Shown: in pieces, positions 45,791 to 55,485 of the stretch
Layout: each line of letters opens with the position of its first letter
How positions within the stretch are numbered: position 1 is the first letter of the stretch
Assembly: GCA_020636105.1 (NCBI GenBank)
Contig: JACJYL010000001.1
Coordinates: 2,046,001-2,110,000, forward strand
Direction of reading: 5' to 3'
DNA: 64,000 bases
Origin: Lewinellaceae bacterium
GTDB taxonomy: Bacteria > Bacteroidota > Bacteroidia > Chitinophagales > Saprospiraceae
Program-made: the position numbers and the translations under genes
The notes under the pieces: generated by a model
Told to the model about the DNA's origin: nothing
What the model saw: the letters and a program-made list of their open reading frames with translations, nothing else
Database searches by the model: none

Positions 45791-46633
45791 TTAATTTCCT
45801 CCGAGAATCAGCGGTAATCCGTCACCTTGCCCGCCGACTACAATCACTTTTGAATTGGGTGATTCAGAAAGCTTCAGGGTGGCTTCAATACCTTTGTCTC
45901 TCAGGATATTCTCCGTCAAACTCGCATTCAGGATTCGGTTGGCATCCGCTTTGGCCTGGGCCTCAATGGTTTTACGCTCGGCCTCCTGTCTTTCCTGCTG
46001 AAGGATGTATTTGTATTTGAGGGCTAATTGCTCCGCTTCAATTTTTTCTTCAATAGCGGTTTTTACCTTTTCGGGAAGTTCGATTTCACGGATCAGCGAT
46101 GCCCGCAAATCAATGTAATTTTTACCCAGGGTTTTTTCAAGATCCTCCTGGATCATTCCCTGTACTTCATCTCTTCGGGTAGAGTATAATTCCTCAGGAT
46201 TAAACTTTCCCAGAATCCTGCGCGCGGTAGAGCGCAATTCGGGAATGACCAGAGAAGTGAGATAATCCGTTCCAAATTTTTCATGAAGATCCCCAATTTT
46301 GTCATGTTGCGGGTTAACACGGATGGAAATATCCACTTTCAGATTCAGTCCGTTACTTGAAAGAACTTCCATAGGTTCGGAAAGCTGTTTTTCCCGAACA
46401 TCATAAATATACATGTCATTCCACGGGGCAATCACATGAAAACCCGGGGTGTAAATGTGTTCTTTATCGAGTCCACCTCCAAAAGTGCGGAATAAAACTC
46501 CGCGAAATCCGGCATCAATGGTCAAAAAAGTAGCGCTCGAAAACATGATAATCAATAGAAGGACGATAAACCCAATAATTGCGGTAGATAAAAACTTCGG
46601 AGAGATTGGTTTGATATTTTTTTGTTGTTCCAT
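45791..46633 (-). CDS. Prohibitin-like SPFH-domain membrane protein
   Basis: 280 residues. One N-terminal membrane helix (STAIIGFIVLLLIIMFSSA) then an SPFH/band-7 domain (about 45-210: VLFRTFGGGLDKEHIYTPGF, VDISIRVNPQHD, VIPELRSTARRILGKF) and a coiled-coil tail rich in Glu/Gln/Lys (QQERQEAERKTIEAQAKADA). Length and motifs match prohibitin-type proteins, which form ring scaffolds at the inner membrane and guard FtsH-type proteases. Followed by the heptamer array and DUF2279 gene. Confidence 0.92.
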   Translation of the reverse strand: MEQQKNIKPISPKFLSTAIIGFIVLLLIIMFSSATFLTIDAGFRGVLFRTFGGGLDKEHIYTPGFHVIAPWNDMYIYDVREKQLSEPMEVLSSNGLNLKVDISIRVNPQHDKIGDLHEKFGTDYLTSLVIPELRSTARRILGKFNPEELYSTRRDEVQGMIQEDLEKTLGKNYIDLRASLIREIELPEKVKTAIEEKIEAEQLALKYKYILQQERQEAERKTIEAQAKADANRILNASLTENILRDKGIEATLKLSESPNSKVIVVGGQGDGLPLILGGN

Positions 46634-46849
46634 TATTTAATTTGTTTTAATTAGCCAAAGATAATAATTTCCTTCATTACCGGCCATTTTTATGTTTTTG
46701 TCGTACATTAGTTAAAAATAAACAAATTGAACTTTGACAAGTTCAGATTAACGGCTACTTTAGAGCCTCTAAATTCTTAAAACTTTATCTGGCCTATTTC
46801 TTTTTATTAAAATTGTATATCTTTCGGGTTGAACTACAAAAATATGTTT

Positions 46850-47914
46850 ATGAAGCTAATTAAACCTTTACTCTTTTTAACTTTTAGCCTGCTCGTGGGG
46901 TCTCTGACCGCTCAGGACATGCACTTTACCATGTACAATATGTCTCCGCTGACCATGAACCCTGCTTTGTCAGGTGCATTCTCCGGAACGCTAAGACTTG
47001 GAGGAATTTACAGGAACCAGGCTTTTTCCGTTTCCAATGCCCGTTCCTACAGTACCCCTTCTTTTTATGCCGATGCCCCAATCATCAAAGGGTTCAGAAA
47101 GCAGGACTGGGTAGGCGTTGGTATTTCTTTTTTGAGTGACAAGTCAGGTTTTCTGAAACTGGAAACCACCCGCGCGGCACTTTCTGCCAGTTACCACCTC
47201 GGGCTCGATAAAGCAGGACAATCAACCCTGACGCTGGGCATTCAGGCAGGAAGCACTTCCAGAAAGATAACTCTGCCTGATCCAAATGGCAATAACTACA
47301 TCGCGATTGAGGCCAGTGAATTATTCCCTACCAGTGTAGGTGGAGGAGGTGCCGGAGGTATTGGTGACCCTGCGCTTAATGCGCCAAAGAAATCCTTGTC
47401 TGATTATGCAGCGGGGTTGTTATTCCGTACCGTAGTCAATAAAACAAGTAACCTGGAAATAGGATTTTCCACAAGCCATATTTCTTTTGCCAAAAATTCC
47501 GCAGGAGGTTATGCTTTTGTGAATACGGGTGATGGACTGAAGCGCCCCTTATTATTCGCTGCCCATACAAAATACGAAATGCCGATAACTGATAAATGGA
47601 GCATTGCCCCAACAGCTTTCTGGCAAATGGAAGGCAGTGCCATGGAAATTTTGTTCCAGGGATGGGCCGGCTACCAGCTCAATCCTGATTTCAAACTGAA
47701 TTTCGGACTGGGATACCGTTTTGGTGACGCCGTCAATGTTCTTGTAGGAGCTGATTATAAAGATCTGAGAGTTGGCCTGGCTTATGACCTAACCCTTTCT
47801 TCCCTGCATAACGCCAACAATTACAGTGGCGGGGTGGAACTTGCCGCATACTATATTATTAAAAAATATAAAAAACCAGAGGTAAAACCTAAGGTACTCT
47901 GCCCAAGATTTTAA
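46850..47914 (+). CDS. PorP/SprF-family T9SS-associated outer-membrane protein
   Basis: 354 residues from the ATG at 46850 (46844 is also possible; a TTG at 46829 is less likely). Signal peptide MKLIKPLLFLTFSLLVGSLT, then the family start QDMHFTMYNMSPLTMNPAL, followed by a barrel pattern with LRLGGIYRNQAFSV and NFGLGYRFGDAVNVLVGADY. PorP/SprF proteins are outer-membrane partners of T9SS substrates or adhesins. The OmpA-family gene follows 74 bp later, the usual neighbour for this family. Several T9SS cargo proteins are encoded nearby. Confidence 0.92.
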   Translation: MKLIKPLLFLTFSLLVGSLTAQDMHFTMYNMSPLTMNPALSGAFSGTLRLGGIYRNQAFSVSNARSYSTPSFYADAPIIKGFRKQDWVGVGISFLSDKSGFLKLETTRAALSASYHLGLDKAGQSTLTLGIQAGSTSRKITLPDPNGNNYIAIEASELFPTSVGGGGAGGIGDPALNAPKKSLSDYAAGLLFRTVVNKTSNLEIGFSTSHISFAKNSAGGYAFVNTGDGLKRPLLFAAHTKYEMPITDKWSIAPTAFWQMEGSAMEILFQGWAGYQLNPDFKLNFGLGYRFGDAVNVLVGADYKDLRVGLAYDLTLSSLHNANNYSGGVELAAYYIIKKYKKPEVKPKVLCPRF

Positions 47915-47988
47915 CACATACGATGCAATAATTTTATTTAAAATCTAATTTGAATTAACAGGTATCGTTAAATAATAAAAATAAGGAG

Positions 47989-50565
47989 ATGAAAAAACTA
48001 TTATTTTCCACTATAGCCTTTTTGTTTGCCCTGGGGTGTATTGCCCAACCTCTGAATAAAGAATCTTATGAGGTGATGCTGGAGCTGGCAAAGGAATATT
48101 ATGAAATAGGCGATTATTACAGCGCCCTTGAAAAATATGAGGAAGCTTACGATGAGCGTAAAGACAATAGCCTGAACATAACCATGGCAGAGCTTCAATA
48201 TGAATTGCGCGATTACGTTAAAGCAGAAAGATTATTCCGCAGGCTTATTGATCGAAGCAAAGACAATGAGTATGCAGCGTATAAATTCCAATACGGCCGC
48301 GTTTTAAAAATGAACGAAAAGTATTCCCAGGCCATCACCATACTGAAAGAATTTGTAGAGGAGACCACGGATGAAACCCTCAAAGAACTGGCTCAAAATG
48401 AAATTGCAGGTGCCGAAATGGCGGAAATTCTGCCTGCCAACAATAAAGGGGTTTCCGTAAACAATCTCGGTCGCAGTATCAATATTCCCCTATCGGAATA
48501 TTCTCCTGCTATGGGAAATGATGGAAAATTATACTTCGGAGGGCTGGATCGCGATCAAAAAGATGCCATTGAAATTGAGGAGTCTGATGCTCACTATTCA
48601 AAAATATTCACTTCGACCAAATCCGATCGTGGATGGGGAGAAGGGGTTGCACTCGATGAAAAAATTAACCGCCCGGGATATAACACCAACAATGTTTCTT
48701 TTTCTGAAGATGGCAATACCATGTACTTTACCCGGTCCCTGCTCAAAGGAAACAACCTGTCGGAGAGCAAAATATTTATGAGCCAGCGTGATGGAGCCTC
48801 CTGGACCGGAGCCAAGGAAGTGGCGGGCATCAATGGTGATTATATCGCTACACACCCTGCTGTTGGAGAATTATTCGGTAAGGAAGTGTTATTTTTCACC
48901 ACCGATATGGAAGGCGGTGAAGGAGGATTGGATATTTTTTATGCTACGAACAAAGGTGGCGGTGTTTATGGCGACCCGGTAAGCCTGGGACCAAAAATCA
49001 ACACACCCGGTGATGAAATGACGCCTTTTTATTATGATGGCACCCTATTCTTCAGTTCAACCGGACATCCTGGAATCGGAGGGGCTGACATATTCTATAG
49101 CACCTGGGATGGAAGCCGCTGGAGCGAACCTAAAAACATGGGAAAAGGGTACAACACCAGCGTGGATGACCTTTATTTCAGAATGTACAATGATGGATAC
49201 AGCGGATTTTTGACTTCCAATCGTCCGGGCGGACGTTCTGCCAAAGGAAAAACCTGCTGTGATGATATCCTTGGTTTTGAAATTCCTAAAATGTACGCTG
49301 ACCTTGTAGTGGGTGCATTTACTGAAAGTAAGCAACCTATTTTGGGGGCTACCGTCAGCCTAAAGGAAACGACGAGTGGAGCAGATGCCGTACCTGAAAC
49401 TCAAACCAATACAAAAAGTAACCGATTTGATTTTGGACTTTCCCTGGAAAAACCATATATGATCGTGGTGAGCGCAGATGGATATTTCCCTGATTCCCTT
49501 ACCTTCAATACAGTGGGATTAAAGGAAACCAAAACATTCCAGAACAATTTCTTCCTGAAGCCTAAACCTGTAGAGCCTGAATTCATCACGATAGTAGAAG
49601 AAACGCCTATCGTAATGGAGAACATCCTCTACCCTTTTGATAAAGACATTATTACAGAACAGGCAGAGATAGATCTACAGTTCATTTATGACCTCCTGAT
49701 CAAATACCCGGAGATGAAGATCGAACTGCGTTCCCATACAGATGCCCGTGGTGAGGATGCCTACAATATGGATCTCTCCCAGCGCCGTACCGAATCTGCG
49801 AGAAGATGGCTCGTCCGCAAAGGAATTGACCGGTCAAGAATTGAAGCCAAAGGATACGGAGAAACTGTTCCTCAAACGGTTACGGCTAAAGTGGCCGCTA
49901 CTTACGATTACCTCAAGGAAGGAGATGTTTTGACGGAAGCATACATCAATGCATTGCCCACTGAGGAAATGAAAGAAGTCGCCCACAGCCTCAACCGTCG
50001 TACTGAATTCCAGATCACTGCAGGACCTACCAGCATTATTATTGAAACCAAAAGCCTGAAGAAACAGGAATCAGATGCTGGAAAGGAGGAAAAAGCAATC
50101 TCTCCTGCCACAGGTACGGAAAAGAAAAAAACACAGAAGAAACCTTCCAAAAGCAGAAATACGCTGATCGGTGAACAAAATCATGATCCGATCATCAGTA
50201 CCATGTCTTCTCTTTATGGTAAAAAGGTCACCAAGAATGTGCCGATAATGACTTTTGAAAACCGTGTCCTCGATCTGGGAAAAGTAAAAAGAGGTGAAAA
50301 ACGTCATTTTTCCTATACTTTCGTCAATAAAGGAGATACGGCCTTAAAAATTTCACTCATTTCTGCCTGTGATTGTACGACAACTGATTATCCTGCCCGC
50401 ACCATCAAACCAGGTGAATCAGGTGAAATCAAGGTTACTTTCGACAGCACCGAAAAAGAGGAAAGTGAAGTCATCGATGTGGACATCTACCTGGAAAATA
50501 CCCTTCCCGGCACAGAAGAACCTATCGTGGAGATGTTGCAATACAAATATGAATTGATCAAATAA
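47989..50565 (+). CDS. OmpA-family protein with TPR, PD40 propeller and C-terminal DUF1573 domain
   Basis: 858 residues. Signal peptide; TPR region (about 25-130, YEIGDYYSALEKYEEAYDE); PD40/WD40-like propeller (about 155-440, YSPAMGNDGKLYFGGLDRD); a carboxypeptidase-regulatory-like module (about 445-520); an OmpA peptidoglycan-binding domain (about 535-690, ELRSHTDARGEDAYNMDLS with the NxxLSxxR-type helix); a basic linker; and a final DUF1573/ASH-like Ig domain (about 755-858, FVNKGDTALKISLISACDC). The first parts match the OmpA partners of PorP/SprF, which anchor the T9SS-linked complex to peptidoglycan. The added DUF1573 end is uncommon for this group. Confidence 0.9.
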   Translation: MKKLLFSTIAFLFALGCIAQPLNKESYEVMLELAKEYYEIGDYYSALEKYEEAYDERKDNSLNITMAELQYELRDYVKAERLFRRLIDRSKDNEYAAYKFQYGRVLKMNEKYSQAITILKEFVEETTDETLKELAQNEIAGAEMAEILPANNKGVSVNNLGRSINIPLSEYSPAMGNDGKLYFGGLDRDQKDAIEIEESDAHYSKIFTSTKSDRGWGEGVALDEKINRPGYNTNNVSFSEDGNTMYFTRSLLKGNNLSESKIFMSQRDGASWTGAKEVAGINGDYIATHPAVGELFGKEVLFFTTDMEGGEGGLDIFYATNKGGGVYGDPVSLGPKINTPGDEMTPFYYDGTLFFSSTGHPGIGGADIFYSTWDGSRWSEPKNMGKGYNTSVDDLYFRMYNDGYSGFLTSNRPGGRSAKGKTCCDDILGFEIPKMYADLVVGAFTESKQPILGATVSLKETTSGADAVPETQTNTKSNRFDFGLSLEKPYMIVVSADGYFPDSLTFNTVGLKETKTFQNNFFLKPKPVEPEFITIVEETPIVMENILYPFDKDIITEQAEIDLQFIYDLLIKYPEMKIELRSHTDARGEDAYNMDLSQRRTESARRWLVRKGIDRSRIEAKGYGETVPQTVTAKVAATYDYLKEGDVLTEAYINALPTEEMKEVAHSLNRRTEFQITAGPTSIIIETKSLKKQESDAGKEEKAISPATGTEKKKTQKKPSKSRNTLIGEQNHDPIISTMSSLYGKKVTKNVPIMTFENRVLDLGKVKRGEKRHFSYTFVNKGDTALKISLISACDCTTTDYPARTIKPGESGEIKVTFDSTEKEESEVIDVDIYLENTLPGTEEPIVEMLQYKYELIK

Positions 50566-50590
50566 TTTATTTGTAAAATATTTTTGAAGT

Positions 50591-50628
50591 AAAAAAAGGA
50601 GTTGATTTCAGTCAGCTCCTTTTTTTTG
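50591..50628 (+). terminator. Rho-independent terminator after the OmpA gene
   Basis: Stem AAAGGAGTTGA / TCAGCTCCTTT with one G-T pair, then a run of T. It ends the PorP-OmpA unit about 30 bp after the stop. Confidence 0.8.
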
Positions 50629-50789
50629 TTTCAGGCCGTTTTATAGATTCTTTTGTTAATTTTGTCTAAATTAGCTCAAGTATTTAGGACAAACGGAACA
50701 AAAAATTCGGAAAGGTGTTTATTTTGAAACACCAACTATTAAAAAGGTTGTGTTTGTTATTCATTTAATCAAATAACTGAAAACTTAAA

Positions 50790-51551
50790 ATGAGTAGAAG
50801 AAGAGGATTATTTAGCGGGTCTTCAAACCCCATGATGAATGAAAAAATGTTTGAAAAATCAGCCCACCAAACGCTGGACGGACATTTTCTCCAGGTAGAG
50901 GAAAAAATGACCATGCAGGGGGCCATCAACAAGAGTTTCATTCTTGGGATTATTATGCTGGCTACTGCACTGCTCGGTTATACTATGCCGTCGAGCTTGT
51001 TTATGTGGGGAGGAGCGATAGCCGGATTTATCGTAGTGATCATTGCGGCCAGAAAACCTCACCTTTCGGGTACACTTGCTCCTATTTACGCTGCGTTGGA
51101 AGGACTATTCGTAGGTTCTATATCAGCCATTTACGCTTCATTTTACGACGGTATTATTTTCCAGGCCGTCAGCCTGACCATGGCTGTATTTTTCATGATG
51201 CTTTTTATTTATAAAACAGGGATCATTAAGGTAACCAACAAATTCCGTACAGGGATCGTTATGGCCACCGGAGCTGTGGTCCTGGTTTATTTGGTGAATA
51301 TCGTCCTGTCGCTTTTCGGCGTGCATGTTCCTTTCCTTCATGATGGAGGAATGATCGGTATTGGCATCAGCCTGGTGATTATCGGGATTGCCTCCATGAA
51401 TTTATTGCTCGATTTCGACAATTTTGAAAAAGGAGAAAAGTTCGGAGCACCGGCCTACATGGAGTGGTTTTCCGCTATGGGATTGCTCATCACCCTGGTA
51501 TGGCTTTACATTGAGATCTTACGGCTCATCTCCATTTTATCGCGAGATTAG
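50790..51551 (+). CDS. Bax inhibitor-1-like (YccA-type) membrane protein
   Basis: 253 residues with seven hydrophobic helices. The N-terminal SGSSNPMMNEKMFEKSA and the helix AALEGLFVGSISAIYASFYDG are typical of the bacterial Bax-inhibitor-1-like family; VLVYLVNIVLSLFGVHVPF and the closing LLDFDNFEKGEKFGAPAYME with acidic residues fit the pore-lining end. Family members act as membrane stress or calcium-leak proteins; here the role is inferred only. TAATTTTG at 50657-50664 may be its -7 element. A strong terminator follows. Confidence 0.9.
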   Translation: MSRRRGLFSGSSNPMMNEKMFEKSAHQTLDGHFLQVEEKMTMQGAINKSFILGIIMLATALLGYTMPSSLFMWGGAIAGFIVVIIAARKPHLSGTLAPIYAALEGLFVGSISAIYASFYDGIIFQAVSLTMAVFFMMLFIYKTGIIKVTNKFRTGIVMATGAVVLVYLVNIVLSLFGVHVPFLHDGGMIGIGISLVIIGIASMNLLLDFDNFEKGEKFGAPAYMEWFSAMGLLITLVWLYIEILRLISILSRD

Positions 51552-51570
51552 TATTTTTCAATAAAAGGTT

Positions 51571-51618
51571 AAACGCCTGAGCTAAGGATTTGTATTCCTT
51601 GCTCAGGCGTTTTGTTTT
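51571..51618 (+). terminator. Rho-independent terminator
   Basis: AAACGCCTGAGC / GCTCAGGCGTTT, a 12-bp stem whose loop contains AAGGA/TCCTT, followed by TTGTTTTTT. It closes the Bax-inhibitor-like gene. Confidence 0.9.
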
Positions 51619-51758
51619 TTATCCCTATGAATTCCGGCCAATGCATCAGCATTGTGCTTATCAATTTTTCTTAGGACCACAGTGTATCAGGATCCAAGAA
51701 ACGCCCCTTGATTAACCGTAAAAGAAAATATTTTTAACAATAGTGAAACAAATGCCTT

Positions 51759-52097
51759 ATGACTCCGGAAGATAGAACCGAACTCAAAAAACGCATCGTT
51801 GAGACGATCGAAAAAACAAAAAAAGAACTGGCTTTACTGGAGGATGCAACCCAACCCATCACGCCTGAAAATTCCATCGGACGAGTCAGCCGCATGGATG
51901 CCATCAATAATAAAAGCGTTTCTAAAGTGGCACTCCGCTCTGTAAACCGCAAACTCGCCAACCTAAACACAGCCCTCCACAAGGCCGATGACCCTGATTT
52001 CGGTATTTGCTCTAATTGCAAAAGACCCATCGCCCCGGCACGCCTGATGTTTATGCCCCAAAGTACCCGTTGTGTGAGATGCGCAGACCGGGGATAA
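51759..52097 (+). CDS. TraR/DksA-family zinc-finger protein
   Basis: 112 residues. An N-terminal coiled-coil hairpin (LKKRIVETIEKTKKELALLE) and a C-terminal C4 zinc finger: CSNCKRPIAPARLMFMPQST then CVRCAD. This is the short DksA/TraR plan; such proteins bind RNA polymerase in the secondary channel and tune transcription with ppGpp. Residues at the coiled-coil tip that mark true DksA are hard to judge. Single gene between the terminator and radA. Confidence 0.88.
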   Translation: MTPEDRTELKKRIVETIEKTKKELALLEDATQPITPENSIGRVSRMDAINNKSVSKVALRSVNRKLANLNTALHKADDPDFGICSNCKRPIAPARLMFMPQSTRCVRCADRG

Positions 52098-52278
52098 GGA
52101 CGGAAAGGTCTAAGGAATCAATTACCTTTCATTTATTTCCTGCCTTTGTTAGTTATGGCTGGAGCCTTTTGCAGGCGGAGGTTCTGGATTTCAATACAAT
52201 TTTGGATATCTCATTATACCAAAGAATCTGATTTTTTGATTATTTTGGTGACTGATAAACCGTATAAATCAAAATACC

Positions 52279-53658
52279 TTGGCAAAACTAAAGACCATCT
52301 ACGTTTGCAATAGTTGTGGATCAACCTTCCCGGCCTGGTCGGGAAAATGCAGCGCCTGCAATGAGTGGAACACCATTACGGAAGAAGTAATAGAAAAAGA
52401 GACCAAACAGGAAGAGAAACACAGCAGCTGGAAAGAGGATGGCCCCGGTAAAATGGCCAAAAAAGCCATTCCACTGTCTGAAGTCCGTACCACAGAGATC
52501 GGAAGAATGCTCAGCCAGGACAATGAATTCAACCGGGTACTGGGCGGAGGTTTCGTTCCCGGTTCAGTTATTTTGATCGGAGGCTCCCCGGGAATCGGAA
52601 AATCGACCTTGTTGTTGCAACTGGCCCTCAATGTCAACCGAAAAACCCTTTACGTTTCCGGGGAAGAAAGTGAGGGGCAAATTAAACTGCGGGCCAGCAG
52701 GCTCGGCACCCAGCACGAGAATTGTTTCATTTACACTGAAACCAATACCAATAAACTTTTAAAACAGGCCAAAGCCATTGAACCCGATCTTTTGGTGATC
52801 GACTCGATTCAAACGATGTCCTCGCCGCACCTGGAATCTATGCCGGGCAGTGTTTCCCAAATAAGGGAATGTGCCGCAGAAATGCAGCGTTTTGCCAAGG
52901 AAACCAATATCCCTGTGGTCATCATTGGCCATATTACCAAAGAAGGTACCATTGCCGGGCCGAAATTACTGGAGCACATCGTTGATGTCGTGCTACAGTT
53001 TGAAGGCGACCGCAATTACAGCTACCGAATATTACGAACCATCAAAAACCGCTTTGGCTCGACAGACGAGCTGGGCATTTACGAAATGCAGGCCGATGGA
53101 TTAAGGGAAGTAGCCAACCCTTCCGAATTGTTGCTTTCGCAGAAAGACGACGACCTGAGTGGGAGCGCAGTAGCCGCCACCATGGAAGGCATGCGCCCGA
53201 TGTTGATCGAAACCCAGGCGCTGGTAAGCACAGCCGTTTATGGCACGCCACAGCGATCTGCTACCGGCTTTGACCTGAGAAGACTCAGCATGTTGCTCGC
53301 CGTTTTGGAAAAACGCGGCGGGCTGCCTTTCGGGCAAAATGATGTGTTTCTCAACCTGGCAGGAGGTATCCGCGTCGATGACCCTGCCATTGACCTGGCT
53401 ATTGTGAGTGCCTTGATTTCTTCCCTGGAAGATGTTTCTGTGCCCTCCAATATATGTTTCGCTGGCGAGGTCGGTCTCTCAGGAGAGATCAGGGCCGTAA
53501 GCCGCGTCGATCAGAGAATCCAGGAAGCCGCTCGCCTGGGGTTCAAACAAATTTTCATCTCCAAGTTTAATACCAAAGGGCTAAACCCGGAACGGTATGA
53601 TATTCAGATTTCTACCATCGGAAAGGTGGAGGAGTTGTACAAGGCTCTGTTTGAGTAG
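52279..53658 (+). CDS. radA: DNA repair protein RadA
   Basis: 459 residues, normal RadA length. An N-terminal C4 zinc finger (CNSCGSTFPAWSGKCSAC) is followed by the RecA-like core with Walker A GGSPGIGKSTLLLQL (near residue 100), Walker B LLVIDSIQTM, and the RadA signature KNRFGSTDELG; the last 150 residues form the Lon-protease-like domain (GLPFGQNDVFLNLAGGIRVD). RadA drives branch migration in recombination. The reading frame has no usable ATG: MAKLKTIYV is encoded from a TTG at 52279, after an in-frame TGA about 10 codons upstream. Confidence 0.95.
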   Translation: MAKLKTIYVCNSCGSTFPAWSGKCSACNEWNTITEEVIEKETKQEEKHSSWKEDGPGKMAKKAIPLSEVRTTEIGRMLSQDNEFNRVLGGGFVPGSVILIGGSPGIGKSTLLLQLALNVNRKTLYVSGEESEGQIKLRASRLGTQHENCFIYTETNTNKLLKQAKAIEPDLLVIDSIQTMSSPHLESMPGSVSQIRECAAEMQRFAKETNIPVVIIGHITKEGTIAGPKLLEHIVDVVLQFEGDRNYSYRILRTIKNRFGSTDELGIYEMQADGLREVANPSELLLSQKDDDLSGSAVAATMEGMRPMLIETQALVSTAVYGTPQRSATGFDLRRLSMLLAVLEKRGGLPFGQNDVFLNLAGGIRVDDPAIDLAIVSALISSLEDVSVPSNICFAGEVGLSGEIRAVSRVDQRIQEAARLGFKQIFISKFNTKGLNPERYDIQISTIGKVEELYKALFE

Positions 53659-53763
53659 CCGTTCAAATTTATGGAACACGGATTGGACGGGTTGAATGGA
53701 TAAAGACGGATTTTTTCGGCTGTTTTAACCCAGCTTAAAGAACATTGAACAACTTGAACCAAC

Positions 53764-54582
53764 TCACCCAACCAAGGACAGCAACCACTCCTGCAATTCA
53801 AATTGTTTCCACAAAATCCTACCCCCTACCATAAAGATCAATAAAGCGGTCACCTGTTTCACTCTAGTCTGAGAAAACTGAACCGCACTCAGTCGGGAGC
53901 CAATTTGTCCGCCGATAAAAACGGAGATAACCAGTAAAAGGGTAAGTTCCCAAACCGCTTCAAATTTATCATTCAGTAATTGTCCGGCCAACCCGGAAAT
54001 GGAATTGACGAGGATAAAAAAGCTGGAGGTGGCGGCGATGGTTTTTGCATTGTCCCAACGGGTGAGGTGTAAAATGGGGGAAAGAAAAATGCCCCCGCCA
54101 ATACCCAACATTCCTGAAACAAAACCAACCACTCCTCCATAGGCCGCGTTGACAAAAGACGTTTTTACCTTGACCTCGCCCTCAGGCAACTCCCCTCTCC
54201 CCGGCCGGAACCACATTCCTGCTGCGGCAAAAATTAATCCAAATCCCAGCAAAATAAAAAACGCTGACTGCCTTAACGGAACCAAACCACCGACAAACGC
54301 CAAAGGCACGCTCGCAAAAACCAGGGGCAATACCTTTTTCCATTTATAATGACCATTTTTCAGAAAAATCATTACTCCTCCCGATACCACCACGATATTG
54401 CACAATAATGCCGCAGATCGAATTTGAGTAAAAGGCAGACTGTACAAAGCCAGCACAGCCAAATAACTCGATCCGCCACCAAAACCGGCAGAAGAATAAA
54501 ATAAAGCGATAAGAAAAAAAAAGATCAGAAGATCCCAATATTCCAGAAAGGCCGTAGTCACCGTCATTATCAGGTAGTTCAT
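53764..54582 (-). CDS. TSUP-family permease (TauE/SafE type)
   Basis: 272 residues with eight hydrophobic helices in two halves. The repeated family signatures are present: FYSSAGFGGGSSYLAVLALY near the start and GGVVGFVSGMLGIGGGIFL in the second half. TSUP transporters export sulfite, sulfoacetate or other organosulfonates; substrate here unknown. Convergent with radA and divergent from the metal-regulated unit. Confidence 0.9.
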   Translation of the reverse strand: MNYLIMTVTTAFLEYWDLLIFFFLIALFYSSAGFGGGSSYLAVLALYSLPFTQIRSAALLCNIVVVSGGVMIFLKNGHYKWKKVLPLVFASVPLAFVGGLVPLRQSAFFILLGFGLIFAAAGMWFRPGRGELPEGEVKVKTSFVNAAYGGVVGFVSGMLGIGGGIFLSPILHLTRWDNAKTIAATSSFFILVNSISGLAGQLLNDKFEAVWELTLLLVISVFIGGQIGSRLSAVQFSQTRVKQVTALLIFMVGGRILWKQFELQEWLLSLVG

Positions 54583-54711
54583 TGTTTTTTATCTCCGGCA
54601 AAGGTAAATAAATTGATCCAATAATTACTGGTTAAGTCTGTTTCCCACCCTCTCATGTCCAGGCAAATTGAAATTAAATCATACAATGATTTGAAAAATT
54701 ATTAACTTATA

Positions 54712-54742
54712 TTTGATTTTAATTTAACTTAGGTTAAATTTG
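54712..54742 (+). promoter_or_regulatory. Promoter with overlapping DtxR-type operator
   Basis: TTTG at 54712-54715, a 19-nt spacer and TAAATTTG at 54735-54742 match the Bacteroidota promoter almost ideally. The near-palindrome AATTTAACTTAGGTTAAATT (54721-54740) covers the spacer and most of the -7; its TTAGGTTA core resembles DtxR/IdeR boxes. This arrangement predicts repression of the unit by its own metal-loaded regulator. Confidence 0.7.
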
Positions 54743-54760
54743 TATTTAAACAACCTTAAC

Positions 54761-55420
54761 ATGCTCACAATCTCTAAAGAAAATTATCTCAAAGCCATTT
54801 ATAAACACCGCGAAGGGGAAGATTTCCCCGTGCCGGCTTCTTACATTGCTGACGAACTGCAGGTTTCCAATGCAGCCATCAGCAAAATGGCCAAAACCCT
54901 CTCCGAGCAAGGGCTTTTGGATTATCAAAAACACAAAGGAGTTCGCTTAACGGGAGAAGGAGAGAAATTTGCCCTCAAAGTCATCCGCAGACATCGTTTA
55001 TGGGAATTATTCCTGATCAACGTGTTAGGACTAACCTGGGCAGAGGTCCATGATGAAGCGGAACGACTTGAACATTCCACCTCCGAGTTCCTGATTGATA
55101 AGATGGATGAATTTTTGGGCTTCCCAAAATTGGACCCGCATGGCTCTCCCATTCCGGATAAAAACGGGAAGTTACCAGAATTACCGGCTGTTTTAAAAAT
55201 GGAATTATGCGAACCAGGCAAATCCTATAAAATTGCCAGGGTACAGGATGGTGATGCCCAGCTCATGCAATATCTGACACGCCTCGGCATCAAGCTGAAT
55301 ATTGAAATCAAAATTATCGAGAAATTTTCTTTTGATCAATCTATAAGCATAGAAATAAAGGGACAGAATTTCCTGTTGAGTGAAAAGGTGGTGGAACGGA
55401 TTTGGGTGATCCATGAATAA
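54761..55420 (+). CDS. DtxR/MntR-family metal-dependent transcriptional regulator
   Basis: 219 residues from the ATG at 54761 (the frame also opens at a TTG at 54740 inside the operator). A winged helix (about 1-65, VPASYIADELQVSNAAISKM) is followed by the dimerisation/metal domain: RRHRLWELFLINVLGL, EVHDEAERLEHS and FPKLDPHGSPIP supply the conserved His/Glu ligands; a Glu stands where DtxR has the Cys of EACR-type motifs, a variation also seen in MntR-like proteins. An SH3/FeoA-type domain ends the protein. It should sense Fe(II) or Mn(II) and repress the genes downstream and itself. Confidence 0.92.
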   Translation: MLTISKENYLKAIYKHREGEDFPVPASYIADELQVSNAAISKMAKTLSEQGLLDYQKHKGVRLTGEGEKFALKVIRRHRLWELFLINVLGLTWAEVHDEAERLEHSTSEFLIDKMDEFLGFPKLDPHGSPIPDKNGKLPELPAVLKMELCEPGKSYKIARVQDGDAQLMQYLTRLGIKLNIEIKIIEKFSFDQSISIEIKGQNFLLSEKVVERIWVIHE

Positions 55421-55485
55421 GCCTAAGGAACACTTTGAAAAAAACTGCCTTACAATTTAAAATAAGATTACAAAAACATAAAAAT

